Source of the DNA: Bombyx mori
Taxonomy: Eukaryota > Arthropoda > Insecta > Lepidoptera > Bombycidae
Direction: 5' to 3'
DNA: 64,000 nt
NCBI RefSeq assembly: GCF_030269925.1
Contig: NC_085117.1
Coordinates: forward strand, 7,192,731-7,256,730
Under the pieces are notes generated by a model, which had not been told where the DNA came from, made no database searches, and was given only the letters and a program-made list of their open reading frames with translations. The position numbers and the translations under genes are program-made. Below, in pieces: positions 33,480 through 47,500 of the stretch; the first letter of the stretch is position 1, and each line of letters opens with the position of its first letter.

Positions 33480-35680
33480 CGATTTATTTTAATTTTACGA
33501 TTATTATATTTTTGTGATGTGAAATACCCGCAGAGGGAAATAAATATAAATATCTGGTCGATTCGACCCTGAACTAACAAATTGTCGTTTAAAGACTAAA
33601 ACAATTATCTTACGTACAATAAAACAATATCACAACAAAAAATAACTAACAAATCGAGCAGATGAACAGACAGATTTACTGTTTCGCTTTATTCATTTCA
33701 TTGTAAGCGTCAGATAAAAACAAACTTCATTAAAATAGATTTTAAAAAATCTACAAAGACGAATGGAGTGATTGATATTTGCATTAAACCAATATCCAGA
33801 TAAATAACTTTGCAAGTAAATGGCAATAGTTAAATGTATATAGAACAAAAACTCAAAATCCTTTATATGCATTGATTTAAAAAGGAAACCGTAATATGTA
33901 TTAAAAAATACATTACGTATATAATGGTAAGCAAGTACCGAATTATATGCGATGAAAGAAAAATAATTAAATACACACCTATATATTAATATTATATTAA
34001 AAATTTCTGTACGCACGCAATGTTATTACGTAATTTTTCTGCTATTTGTACTTAGCGAGTCGCATTGGTGTGTTTTGCCACGAATTATCCATAAGTGAAG
34101 CCGCAACACAAACTTTATTAGTCCAAGAAGAGTCATTTGATTTGCGGCAAATACAGACAAACAGATGAAAACGCGTTTCTGTTAATACTTTGTATCATAC
34201 TATTAGTAAAAATTAGGATAATCAAGACAAACACATCCTACACGTGTATTTTTGGGAAAAATAAGTATTAATGTAATTATTTTTTCACGAATACACTATA
34301 CTAAGATAGCTGTTTGTTCTTATTGTAATTACCGATTTTTCATATAGATACTACAACGATCAATTTAGTGAGATTCTTCACTGAAATAAAATTGTAGCAA
34401 CATAATATTTACTACTACCGTAAATAATGTTTACCGACATTGCACTACAACTAAATAATTTTGATTAAAAATACTTTTACGGTATTTGTGTTTATTCAAT
34501 TAATTTACGTATTAATTAGGATTATATTAAATAATTAGCGTAAAAGTTTTTTTAAACACGCCTAGACTTATCTCGAAACTGAAATAAAACTAAATAATAC
34601 TAATTTTAAATAGTTACATATTTAAAACACTAAATAAAAATAATTTCTAAATAATATTTAGCTTCGTTTCAGCCTACCCTAAATAACAAAACTTATCACA
34701 TAGAATGGCTGCTTAAGTACTAAAAGGTACTGAATGAAAAAGCACTAACTTAATTAATGACGGTTTTTTTTTTTCAAAATGAATTCTTTCAGAACTTTTC
34801 TTGTTTTCAGACAGTGTTTGTCAATTGTCGGCTAATTACAATATCCATTTTTTTTACAATTTCGTCCTTTTTTGTTTAATAATGCTGGCCATTATTGATG
34901 TACAGGTGCCATTTCATAGAGTTTTTAATTGAATTAAATTTAAATTTGAATTACTTTCTAAATATAAGCTATTTGTAAATCTCAAATTATCACTGAAATT
35001 TAAGCTTTCTCTAATAGAATACAGAATTGTCTCAAACATTATTACATTACCACTATAATCTACTTACTAGAATGATTACGAATTCTTAAATTTAACTTAA
35101 CAATTGACAGACCAATACAGACCCTATCGCAATCCGAATACAGATCATATTCAAAACTCGTACATTCTCACACGTTTTTGTACCTCAATTTTTATATTCT
35201 TTTAATATCAGACAAAAACTAATTTTATCGTTTAGAAAATACTGATCAAAAAATTAACACTGGAAGCGGTATTGATAATAATGAAAACATTACTACATAT
35301 TACATCTAACTAAATACTTAAGCTACATTAAAAAGTATTGAGGATGTAATAATACGTAAGGAACACTATCGCAATGTATTAAAGTGTTCGCTGAAAGGTC
35401 GCCAATGAAGGTGGCGCCACTGTAGCAAGTGGAAAGATTTTAAAAACACTTGCTACACTAGCGCCACTTCAGTAAGTCTTCCAACAATAACTCGCTGCTT
35501 ACAGATCCACACTTTTTCAACTTGTCCTCTATACAAGGTGTCCCTTACCTCTACCCTCCATATTAAAAAGGAAGTGTGTTTTTTAAATCATAGACTAAGC
35601 ACTAAAGATTTAAAACCACAGATTATCCTAAACGCATATATACTTTTTTTGTAACTGCGCTACTATTTGTATGATCTAAA
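33480..35680. other. AT-rich stretch with one hairpin
   Basis: Very AT-rich and without exons that I can support. The only structure noted is a hairpin at 35411-35470: arms of about 21 bp ('gtggcgccactgtagcaagtg' less one base, mirrored by 'cacttgctacactagcgcca') around a loop of about 18 bases. Confidence 0.5.
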
Positions 35681-35825
35681 TTAAATTAGATCTGACCTTT
35701 GAGTGAAATCGAGATTCATAATTGATATATTCGTATAATTATGGTGTACGGACGATGCCCGTCGTTGACATACCGTTGCCATGTCAAGGTACTTGGCTGC
35801 AGACAGTCGGTATGTGGGGCCGCTC

Positions 35826-38800
35826 TCACTGCGCCTTCGGCTTGTGAGCTCCGTCGGTGGTGAAAACGAAAGAGAATTCTGAGCGTTTCTGAGCGAACGA
35901 TATGAATTCATCTGTCGGGGATAGTTTAATATGATTATTAATTTTTTTTTATTAGAGGTAGAGGGGAAGAGGTTGACCGAAGAAGACATGGATGGAGTGT
36001 ATGAATGACGATATGAGAGAGAGAGAGAGAGAGAGAAGAGAGTGTTGAGATGACGGCTGATAGGAGAGAATGGTGGAGAAAAATTTGCTGTGCCGACCTC
36101 ACCTAGTGGTGGTGGAGAAATGTATTTTTTTATTATGCAGACGTCTATAGACAAGATTCTATAAAATGAACGCAGCCGGTACACAATACAATAGAGAATA
36201 CGACCTCAAACCTCAAGGTGGACCGTGAGATGGTACACTCATCTAACTAACAAATGCGTGAAGATAAATTTCAACTAGTGTGCGAATCCAAATATAACTC
36301 CAACTACCCTCTTTTTTTCACTGATATTCAAACTTCGGTACTGAGTCTCATACTACTTGTACTTGTGACGTTTGTATCCTACAACTAAATAAAGTATTGC
36401 TTACCGTAAGTCAAATATCCCTTCTCGTCCAGGTCGGCCTGGTGGAACGTGTTGCTGGCATCTTGCTGACACAGTCCAAGACATTTGCCGGTCACCTCTT
36501 CGAAGCCGGCAGAGTTGAGTCTCCCGGTCCGACCAGTGTCGTACAACTGGAGACAACACAGATCAGTTTGATCGACTTTTGGATATAACATGTGATATTC
36601 CTGGCAGCATTGTAAGCCCTCGAGTCTGTTTCTGACGTCAAAAACGGGTTCCGGCTTGTTGGGACGGACAAATGCGACAGCTCATCTCAGCTAATTAACA
36701 TACTCCTCTATTTTTTTACTGGATTAAAAAGTAACATTTACCTTCCAAGCGTAATTGAGCACTTTAGATAGCGGCGCCTGCTGGAGGGAGAGGAAGACGG
36801 CGCACAGTAGATAGTCGGGAAAGTACACCAGGCCACTGGACCTCTGGAAGGAAATTGTTAAATTATTGATATATCGTAAACGAATCAATAATTTCAACGA
36901 TTTTTTTATTTTCTGGCTATCGTAAAGGTATGTTATAAATAAATTATAATATAACAATAAAATATATTAATAATGTAATATAATATTATAAATTACCTGG
37001 ACAAATATTTCAAATAGCCTCTGCGTCTTTTGATCGTTAGGCACCCCGAGCCTCTGGCAGAACTCCTCAGCCGTGAGCCAACGAGCCCTATCCTGCAGTC
37101 CCTGGGCAGCTAGGTGCAGCTCTAGTTGGGACCTCTCTAGGCTGAAATTCAAAACTTACTATTTTCATTGGTTTTCTCGAGTCGTAGACATTTTTAAAAT
37201 TTTATCTTTTAACCATTATTTTCATTTCATAATTTTCAAAGTTACGAATACTTTATCTGTCTAGTAAATCTTATACTTCATAACGAGATATAGCTGGTTG
37301 CTAAATCTAACACTAAAATCTACAGAGTGCTTCATTTTTTCTGAATGCACATTCCATAGATTTTCTTGTAATTACAAAAAGACAAGAATCTAAATTTTGA
37401 TGTTGAGAATAGTGTCTTCATTCTCTTACCCAAGAGCAGCTCTTAGCTCGCTGACCTCCCTGGCACACGGAGCTCCTGGTATACCCAGATTCTTGGCTCT
37501 AGCAATCAGCCGGCAGTCGTCGTAAGTATAATCTAATACTGGAACTCCTAGGGCTCTAGAAACAACAGGTTGGTATTCTTAATCACGAAATAGTAACTAA
37601 TAGAACACGAAATAGATGACATACTACAACTGTTGTAGTATGTCATCTACATACGCATTTTTGTACACCTGTAGTTCTTTGTTGTTGTTATAATATCATG
37701 TTAAACAACCCGAAATAAATGAGATATTGACATTTTGTTGACTTTTTGAATTTTACATATGTAAACAAGTACTAATATTACAAAACCTTCATTTGAAAAT
37801 ATCCGATAGTTGTATCAAAAATCGTACAGTTCATGGTTTTAAAGGTAGGTATTTCAAGATAGATGCAAACTTAATATCAAGATTGTTCTTAAGTAGCAAT
37901 ATTTGCAGTATACTTTTTAAACCAAGTTCAATGTATCCAATAGCTATATTAATCACTGGTTTCCCTCAATTAGATTAAATGGTCTACTATTTTATTATAC
38001 AAACATATAATATAAAAATATTACGTTTTATACCTGTTTATCATTGCATGTATTAGTATTACATTACATTTAGCCGTCATCATTCAAATAGCAAATTAGA
38101 GAGGAGCAATGTCAATAATACAGTCGAGAGTGCCGTATTTGTACTCACTTAGCCATAACATCTCGAACATTCCTCGCATACAGTTTCGGATCTCGCTTCT
38201 CCTCTTCACTCGGATAGTATACAGGCAAGAACTCAATCTCACACGAGCTGTGTACTTGTGTCAGAGTCAGCCAAAGCAGCTTTAAACTGTAAATTGAGTG
38301 GTTACTTATATAATATAATGTGTTTTATACGGCATATTATGTTTAATTATTTTTTTATTCTTTGGTTTTAATCATGTTATATTAAATATTGAAATTTATT
38401 AGGACGCTAGGAATACAATGGTTCCTCCATAACATTACTTGACATGTTTCTAAAATTGTCTAAAATGGGTTTTATTGGCAATAATTAGAATGTTGAAGAA
38501 GTTATTGCTCATCCTCAATCGTTACCTAATAACTAACCTAAGGAACCTAAAGTCGATTGACTTTCTTTTGTCATCAACAACTATCAACGGACGGATAGAG
38601 ACATATCATAAGAATCTTCTCTTGACGCTCAAAACCGCAACTTGATCTATTCATCGCGTGCAGCTTATCTTGGTCCTCTCTCACCCTCAATTTTACAGGC
38701 CAGCATGAGAAACTCGCTGTCGGCATTCCTAAGAGAACGATGTATAACAGACTGATTTGGAGCATTTACTAATAGTACTATGAGTCCGTGGTATTAAGAG

Positions 38801-41800
38801 TTGACCATTGAGCCTATATGTTTCTGCTGCAAATCAATCAAGCGTTCGATTTTGAAAATTAGTAGAACCGTCATTTTAATACAACTAGGACTTTAAGATG
38901 GTAACGAAACTACAGTATGATGAAACTTGTATACAGATTTCGGTAGATACCCAAAGGGTCAAGGAAAGGGTCGTAACTTTTTGTCTGAAATAAAAAAAAA
39001 TCTTACGCCCCGGGTCCTTCCCACGTCCAGGTAACCGTGTCCCTGGCATTCGGGTATCTGATGGTGACGGGCTGCACTGGAACTCCTGGGTAGAAGCCTC
39101 CAGGCTTGAACGTGATGAGACAGGAGCGATTCGTGCATGTGCCTTCAGGGAATATTAGGACCTGAAATTTTGATTGAACTACACTTGCGGGGTTTCGCGT
39201 AATTAGTTATCAAGATTATCGGAATATTGTTCAAGAGCCCACGATCAACTTACATTAAGCCGCCTCGTGAGGCTTCTAGAAATATTTCTTACATTTAACA
39301 AAGGGAATGAGAGTAGTATGGTTGTGTGGTTTGCATTGCTGTATTTTATATGAAGCTTTAGGTCTTCTACACACATTCCGATAGAGGCACCCGTCACGTG
39401 CGGACGTGCTCATCGTCCACTCGATCGCCCGGTCTTTGTTCGCCCGGCTTTTGTTAGCCCGGCCATTGTTCGCGCGGCCTGTGTTTGTGGTACATCTGCC
39501 GACTAAGTGCTCTTTCTGGAAGTTTTTATTTGTTTTGTTTCCTTTTGTTGTTTCTGTGTTCGTGGTACATCTGCCGACAAAGTGGTTTCCTGCAAGTATT
39601 TATTTGTTTTGTTTCTTTTCGTAATTTCTGTTTTGTTGTGCTTTTTCTTTGTCCTGTAGTAATCGCGCCGCATTGCCACCTGTGTTCAATAGAACCGCTC
39701 AGGTCCGAGAAGTTGGGGCCTCGCCGCAAGGCGAGTGTTTTCAAGACCCGGGGCCGCCCCACCTGGGTACTCAGCGATCATGGACGCTGTATTCGCGGAA
39801 TTCCTCCGACTTCGCCACCCACAGCTCGCCTCGGAGTTTTTGGCCTTCAAGGCCAATCACACTGCGAGCCCTCTCGAGGACTCCGCCGCGCTCGCTACTC
39901 CTACGTCGCCTGTACCTGCGTGCAGAGCTTCTGCATTGAGCACCGCAGCCTCTGTCGTGCCTGCCGCTCCCGTGTCGCCTATACTGGCGAGAAAAGCTGC
40001 TGCGTCGTCCGCCGTGACCATCGTTTCAGCTGAGCGATCATCCGCGGCCTCCGTCGCGCCCTCTAAAACACCTACACTTGCTCGTAGGTCGCCTGCACCC
40101 GCCTCCTCGTGCTCCGACTCTGACTCGGACATGGAGGTCGACCTCGCCCCCGCCTCATCGACGGATGGATTCACCCTGGTACAGAAGGGTAAGAAGCGTG
40201 CCGCGGAGTCTCGAGCTCCCGCGGCCGCTAAAATTAGCAAAGCCGTGAACGCGTCGCGCCCCCGCCCTCAGACTCCCGTTGCGCCCCCAGCCCGTGCCAC
40301 TCCGTCGCCGCGTCCGGTGGCACAAAATAAAACCCAGACCCCTCCCCCGGTTATCCTTCAGGAGAAGGCAGCTTGGGATCGAGTTTGCCTGGCCCTTAAG
40401 GCCAAAAATATAAATTTCACGAATGCCCGTAACCTCGCGAACGGCATTCAAATTAAGGTTCAAACACCCGACGACCATAGGGCCCTCTCTTCTTACCTCC
40501 GTAAGGAGCGTATAAGTTTCCATACGTATACGCTCCAGGAGGAGCGCGAACTCCGCGTTGTAATACGCGGAATCCCTAAAGAGTTAGATGTAGAGCTCGT
40601 AAAAGCCGACCTGTTAGAACAAGGCCTACCAGTGAATTCTGTGCACCGTATGCACACCGGTCGCGGTAGGGAGCCATATAATATGGTTCTAGTCGCTCTC
40701 CAGCCTACCCCCGAGGGTAAGAAAATCTTTAACACACAGACCGTCTGTAGGCTCTCTGGTATCGCTGTCGAAGCCCCCCATAAAAAAGGCACTCCTAGCC
40801 AGTGCCATAACTGTCAATTGTACGGGCACTCTTCCCGTAACTGTCACGCGCGCCCCCGATGTGTTAAGTGTTTGGGCGATCACGCCACGGCCCTCTGCGC
40901 TCGCGACCAAAAAACCGCGACGGAACCGCCTAGCTGCGTCCTGTGTCGAACACAGGGTCACCCCGCGAATTACCGTGGTTGCCCCCGAGCCCCTAAAATA
41001 AATCGCCGCGTCGCCCGCCAAAACCGCCTCCGAGCTTCCGGCCCAGACATCAAAGCCTCGGCACCCTCTGCGTCGCAGGCTAAGCCAGCGTTCGTTCCGG
41101 CGGCGGTGCCCAGTGTCTCGGCCTGGGCAAAACCGCTGCCGTACACGAACACGGCTACAACTCCCTCCTCCGCGATTCGTCCCGCCCCCGCGACTCGTCC
41201 CTCTCCCGCGACTTGCCCTCCGACCGCGTCCGACAATCTCGCTTTAGCGATCGACTTCTTTCAATCGATCAACTTTGAGCGCGTTAACGCTTTGGGCGAC
41301 GCCATTCGCGCTGCCTCCACTGCACAACACTTTATCGCCGTTGTGCAGGAATACGCCGACGTATACGCGTCATTAAATACGTACGTCCTCCCCTCACTCC
41401 GCCGGTAATCAATGGCGTATATAAGTAGAATAAAGCCCCTATCCGTAACGATAGGATTTTTTAACGCTTACGGTCTCGCAAATCAACGTGATCAGGTTTC
41501 TGACTTTTTGCGTGACCACCAAATTGATATCTTTTTAGTGCAGGAGACCCTACTTAAGCCCGCGCGCCGTGACCCTAAAATCGCGAACTATAACATGGTC
41601 AGGAACGACAGGCTCTCTGCCCGTGGTGGTGGTACCGTCATTTACTATAGAAGAGCCCTGCATTGCGTCCCGCTCGATCCTCCCGCGCTCGCTAATATCG
41701 AAGCATCAGTGTGCCGAATCTCACTGACGGGACACGCGCCGATCGTTATCGCGTCCGTTTATCTTCCACCGGATAAGATCGTTCTAAGCAGTGATATCGA

Positions 41801-44519
41801 GGCGCTGCTCGGTATGGGGAGCTCTGTCATTCTGGCGGGCGACCTAAATTGTAAACACATCAGGTGGAACTCACACACCACAACCCCGAATGGCAGGCGG
41901 CTTGACGCGTTAGTCGATGATCTCGCCTTCGATATCGTCGCTCCGCTAACCCCGACTCACTACCCGCTAAATATCGCGCATCGCCCGGATATACTCGACA
42001 TAGCGTTATTAAAAAACGTAACTCTGCGCTTACACTCGATCGAAGTAGTTTCAGAGTTAGATTCAGACCACCGTCCCGTCGTTATGAAGCTCGGTCGCGC
42101 TCCCGATTCCGTTCCCGTCACGAGGACTGTGGTGGATTGGCACACGCTGGGCATCAGCCTGGCTGAATCTGATCCACCATCGCTCCCGTTTAACCCGGAC
42201 TCTATCCCGTCTCCTCAGGATACCGCTGAAGCCATAGACATCTTAACGTCACACATCACCTCGACATTAGATAGGTCATCGAAACAAGTTGTAGAGGAGG
42301 ACTTCCTTCACCGCTTCAAATTGTCCGACGATATTAGGGAACTTCTTAGAGCTAAGAACGCCTCGATACGCGCCTACGACAGGTATCCTACCGCGGAAAA
42401 TCGTATTCGAATGCGTGCCCTACAACGCGACGTAAAGTCTCGCATCGCCGAAGTCCGAGATGCCAGATGGTCTGATTTCTTAGAAGGACTCGCGCCCTCC
42501 CAAAGGTCTTACTACCGCTTAGCTCGTACTCTCAAATCGGATACGGTAGTAACTATGCCCCCCCTCGTAGGCCCCTCAGGCCGACTCGCGGCGTTCGATG
42601 ATGACGAAAAAGCAGAGCTGCTGGCCGATACATTGCAAACCCAGTGCACGCCCAGCACTCAATCCGTGGACCCTGTTCATGTAGAATTAGTAGACAGTGA
42701 GGTAGAACGCAGAGCCTCCTTGCCACCCTCTGATGCGTTACCACCCGTCACCCCGATGGAAGTTAAAGACTTGATCAAAGACCTACGTCCTCGCAAGGCT
42801 CCCGGTTCCGACGGTATATCCAACCGCGTTATTAAACTTCTACCCGTCCAACTCATCGTGATGTTGGCATCTATTTTCAATGCCGCTATGGCGAACTGTA
42901 TCTTTCCCGCGGTGTGGAAAGAAGCGGACGTTATCGGCATACATAAACCCGGTAAACCAAAAAATCATCCGACGAGCTACCGCCCGATTAGCCTCCTCAT
43001 GTCTCTAGGCAAACTGTATGAGCGTCTGCTCTACAAACGCCTCAGAGACTTCGTCTCATCCAAGGGCATTCTTATCGATGAACAATTCGGATTCCGTACA
43101 AATCACTCATGCGTTCAACAGGTGCACCGCCTCACGGAGCACATTCTTGTAGGGCTTAATCGACCAAAACCGTTATACACGGGAGCTCTCTTCTTCGACG
43201 TCGCAAAAGCGTTCGACAAAGTCTGGCACAATGGTTTGATTTTCAAACTATTCAACATGGGCGTGCCGGATAGTCTCGTGCTCATCATACGGGACTTCTT
43301 GTCGAACCGCTCTTTTCGATATCGAGTCGAGGGAACCCGCTCCTCCCCACGACCTCTCACAGCTGGAGTCCCGCAAGGCTCTGTCCTCTCACCCCTCCTA
43401 TTTAGCTTATTCGTCAACGATATTCCCCGGTCGCCGCCGACCCATTTAGCTTTATTCGCCGACGACACGACTGTTTACTATTCTAGTAGAAATAAGTCCC
43501 TAATCGCGAAGAAGCTTCAGAGCGCAGCCCTAGCCCTAGGACAGTGGTTCCGAAAATGGCGCATAGACATCAACCCAGCGAAAAGTACTGCGGTGCTATT
43601 TCAGAGGGGAAGCTCCACACGGATTTCCTCCCGGATTAGGAGGAGGAATCTCACACCCCCGATTACTCTCTTTAGACAACCCATACCCTGGGCCAGGAAG
43701 GTCAAGTACCTGGGCGTTACCCTGGATGCATCGATGACATTCCGCCCGCATATAAAATCAGTCCGTGACCGTGCCGCGTTTATTCTCGGTAGACTCTACC
43801 CCATGATCTGTAAGCGGAGTAAAATGTCCCTTCGGAACAAGGTGACACTTTACAAAACTTGCATAAGGCCCGTCATGACTTACGCGAGTGTGGTGTTCGC
43901 TCACGCGGCCCGCACACACATAGACACCCTCCAATCCCTACAATCCCGCTTTTGCAGGTTAGCTGTCGGGGCTCCGTGGTTCGTGAGGAACGTTGACCTA
44001 CACGACGACCTGGGCCTCGAATCAATTCGGAAATACATGAAGTCAGCGTCGGAACGATACTTCGATAAGGCTATGCGTCATGATAATCGCCTTATAGTTG
44101 CCGCCGCTGACTACTCCCCGAATCCTGATCATGCAGGAGCCAGTCACCGTCGACGCCCTAGACACGTCCTTACGGATCCATCAGATCCAATAACCTTTGC
44201 ATTAGATGCCTTCAGCTCTAATACTAGGGGCAGGCTTAGGGACCCCGGTAACCGTACTCGTCGAACTCGACAAAGAGGTCGACGTGCAACCTAACCCATG
44301 CATCAGCCCGCTGAGTTTCTCGCCGGATCTTCTCAGCGGGTCGCGATTCCGATCCGGTAGTAGATTCATTCGCGAAACAATTGCTCTTGAGTTGTTAGGT
44401 CTCCTTCGGAGGCGCTCGGGCAGTTGTTAGCAAATCCCACCCCTCTTGGCTGAGCCTTTGCTCGCCCACCTGTCCTGGTGAAACTGGAAAGGCCTTCGGG
44501 CCACCAGTAAACTTTCAAT

Positions 44520-44552
<33 letters not shown>

Positions 44553-47500
44553 TCTTCTACAAACAAAATATAAAATGAAAGTCTTACATATTTAATGCCT
44601 TCCTGGTCTAATGAGTAAGACACCAACTATTTTAGTTAACCTTATTTGAAATGTAATTCTTCTTAGCAAATATGTCCTTAGGGCGTGTTCATAGTACTCC
44701 CACGATGAAAATTAAACCTTTAAATTTATAAAATTCTAGATTTGCAGATAGATCCTATGTCCCGTGTAGTGTTCCACCATGAAGGAATACAATTAATTCT
44801 TCGACCTCAAACAACTGCAATCACGTCCTAGTATCCAATAGTATCCATGAACATTCATAATAACAGTATAGCAAGGAGATTTGAACCTTCTGCTTATATA
44901 TACAAGAGTTATTTCAAATCTGCTCCCTTTGAGATACCTGCGGCCAATCTTCCTTCGAAGTAGCTCGCTCGATAATTTCTTTAATCGTGTTCTGTCTCGA
45001 GTTTGGATCGTCGCGCCAAACATATACGGGCTGCGTGTAGTTTATCAATTCTGTAAACATAAACGCCCTTTGTAAACGAGTGCTTATTTCTCGTTTAAAC
45101 TATTGTTAAATAATATAAATATGTACAATTTAATCAATAAGTTAATTACTTAATCTACAATTTATTACTTTGCGTTGGCAATCTAACAACCATTCCGTGT
45201 TATTAGCACTATAGATCGCAAATAAGCTGACAACTATGAGCACCGAAGCATATAAAAGTTTATAAAGGTGTTTATAACATGGTATTGAAACAAAAACAGT
45301 AATTCTTGACAAAACACATTTTTTTTCGCTACTGAATCGGTGGTAGCTTAATTGGCTATTTCAGCTACGCGCGGACGGGTTGGTGAGCTCACGGGCTCAA
45401 CCCGAGAGAGTTTACTAACACTGGCTCTACCAAGAGCAGTGCTTCGCTGAATCTACCACTGGATCAGAATCGCAGCCCACTGAGAAGATTCGACGAGAAA
45501 CTCAATAGGTTGTATGCATGGGCGAAGTTGCACGTCGATACACATCAATAAAACAGTATAATATTTTAGTTTTATTTAGAGTTTTATTACGCTGCATTAA
45601 ATTTCAAATACTCATAGCGTTCCATGCTAGATAAATCGCCGTGATTGTACTAAATCTCTCCATCGCCGGCTCTAACCTTGTTGTTCATTTTTAAATAGTT
45701 TGTTTTTTGCGCTTTTCAAATAATACGTAGTAGTAGTGGTATTAGTAGTAGTAGTAGTAATAAGTCGTCGTGGCCTAAAGGATAAGACTGGACGTGTATT
45801 CGTGTTGAGCGATGCACCGGTGTTCGAATCTCAGGCGGGTACCAATTTTTCTAATGAAATAATATACGTACTCAACAAATGTTCACAATTGACTTCCACG
45901 GTGAAGGAATAACATCGTATAATAAAAATCAAACCCAAAAATTATAATTTGCGTAAGTACTGGTGGTAGGACCTCTTGTGAGTTCGCGCGGGTAGGTACC
46001 ACCACCCTGCCTATTTCTGCCGTGCAGCAGTAATGCGTTTCGGTTTGAAGGGTGGGGCAGCCGTTGTAATTATACTTGAGACCTCAAAACTTATATCTCA
46101 AGGTGGGTGGCGCATTTACGTTTTTGATGTCTACGGGCTCCAGTAATCACTTAACACAAGGTGGGCAGCGAGCTCGTCCACACATCTAAGCAATAAAAAA
46201 ACACGTAATACGTTCTAAATTTGTCTTCAAGTAATTATAACCAGAAATCAGCGAGCGTGTTTTATTAATGTTATTGTTTAAATTTTACTAAATGCTAATT
46301 ATGCTATGCGTATAATCTCAGATTATAAGATTGTGTAATAAAATGGAAATGACCGTAACGATCGCCTAAACTGTCCGTACCCTAATACAGATTGTGTATA
46401 CCTTTCAATTTTATGCTCCACAAGGGCTACAGGGTAAGATATCGTAATCGCGGTGGTGTCATTATCCCGTTATTTAATTCAGGGGCGGTTTCAGGCCGAT
46501 CGTATAACTTAAAGCCGAGCCGTTATGAACAATAGAAGGATAGTATATACTCTCAATCGATGACCCTAATGATTCCTGTATGACCTCCAATTTTTTCGTA
46601 TATTTTTTTTATATTTTATTAAAATTTATACATATATTACAGACAGTTCACCGTTTGAACTCGGCGTGGCCTAAAGGATTAAATACCTGGTGCGTTCGTA
46701 TCGAGCGATGCGACGGGGCCGGTGTTCGAATCCCATAGGCAGGTGGGTTTATAATGAAATAAGTACTAGACAAATGTTCACAAATGACATCCACGATGAA
46801 GAAATAACATCGTGTAATAAAAATTAAACGGCAGATTTTTTTTTTTGTTGCTGTAGTGGTTGTACGGGTGTATAATCTATGGTTGTACGCTCTCACAGCC
46901 CACCTAATGTTAAGTGGTTACTGGATTACTGGTGGCCTTTCCAGTTTCACCAGGACAGCTGGACGAGGAAAGACTCAGCCAAGAAGGGTGAGATTAGCTA
47001 ACAGCTGCCCGAGCGCCTCCGATGGAGACCTAACAACTCAAGAGCAGCTGCTTCGCAAATGAATCTACTACCGAATCGGAGTCGCGATCCGTTGTGAAGA
47101 TCCGGCGAGAAACTCAAAAGGGATGATGTATGGGCTGGGTAAAAAAAAAAATGGCTGGGTAAACTTCCGTCTGAAGTCTTGACATAAAGGATTAATTTGT
47201 TAATGTTAGCATATTATACTTATATATTGTATACTTTCATGATTTCAGCATCAACTATACTTCCGTCTGAAGTCTTGACATAAAACAAAGGATTAATTTG
47301 TTAATGTTTGTATATTTAGGTAAATTATTATAGCTAGATTGGAGACGAGCTGTACTGGCCGAACATCGCAAAAAAAAAGCCACCCACGTTTCAAATATGT
47401 AGATCTTAAGCCGTTAAACAATCAGAGCGTGCCAAGAAATTTAACTGGTTAATGGTGAAAGTGCGTGCAGCACTACATCGGCAAATGACCGATAGTTAAG

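Larger units (their letters stand above)
39372..44550 (+). mobile_element. Full-length jockey-type LINE
   Basis: Bounded by an 11-12 bp target duplication '(a)ggtcttctaca' (39360-39371 and 44551-44561). It has a 5' UTR with tandem repeats, ORF1 and ORF2 in order, a 3' UTR containing the tail 'gagtttctcgccggatctt' and an A run of about 28. It sits in the LPCAT intron in reverse orientation to the gene. Both frames are open, so this copy may be competent. Confidence 0.93.

Noticed and set aside
35681..36184. 167-codon - strand frame as one protein
   Set aside because: It mixes an RTE fragment, a GA microsatellite and intron. The real coding part is the LPCAT terminal exon 35911-35826, read in another frame.
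36405..36591. In-frame upstream extension of the LPCAT EF-hand exon (VDQTDLCC before LYDTGRTG)
   Set aside because: The strong acceptor 'gttgtctccag' at 36547 and continuity with the previous exon place the exon start at 36546; the upstream codons are intronic.
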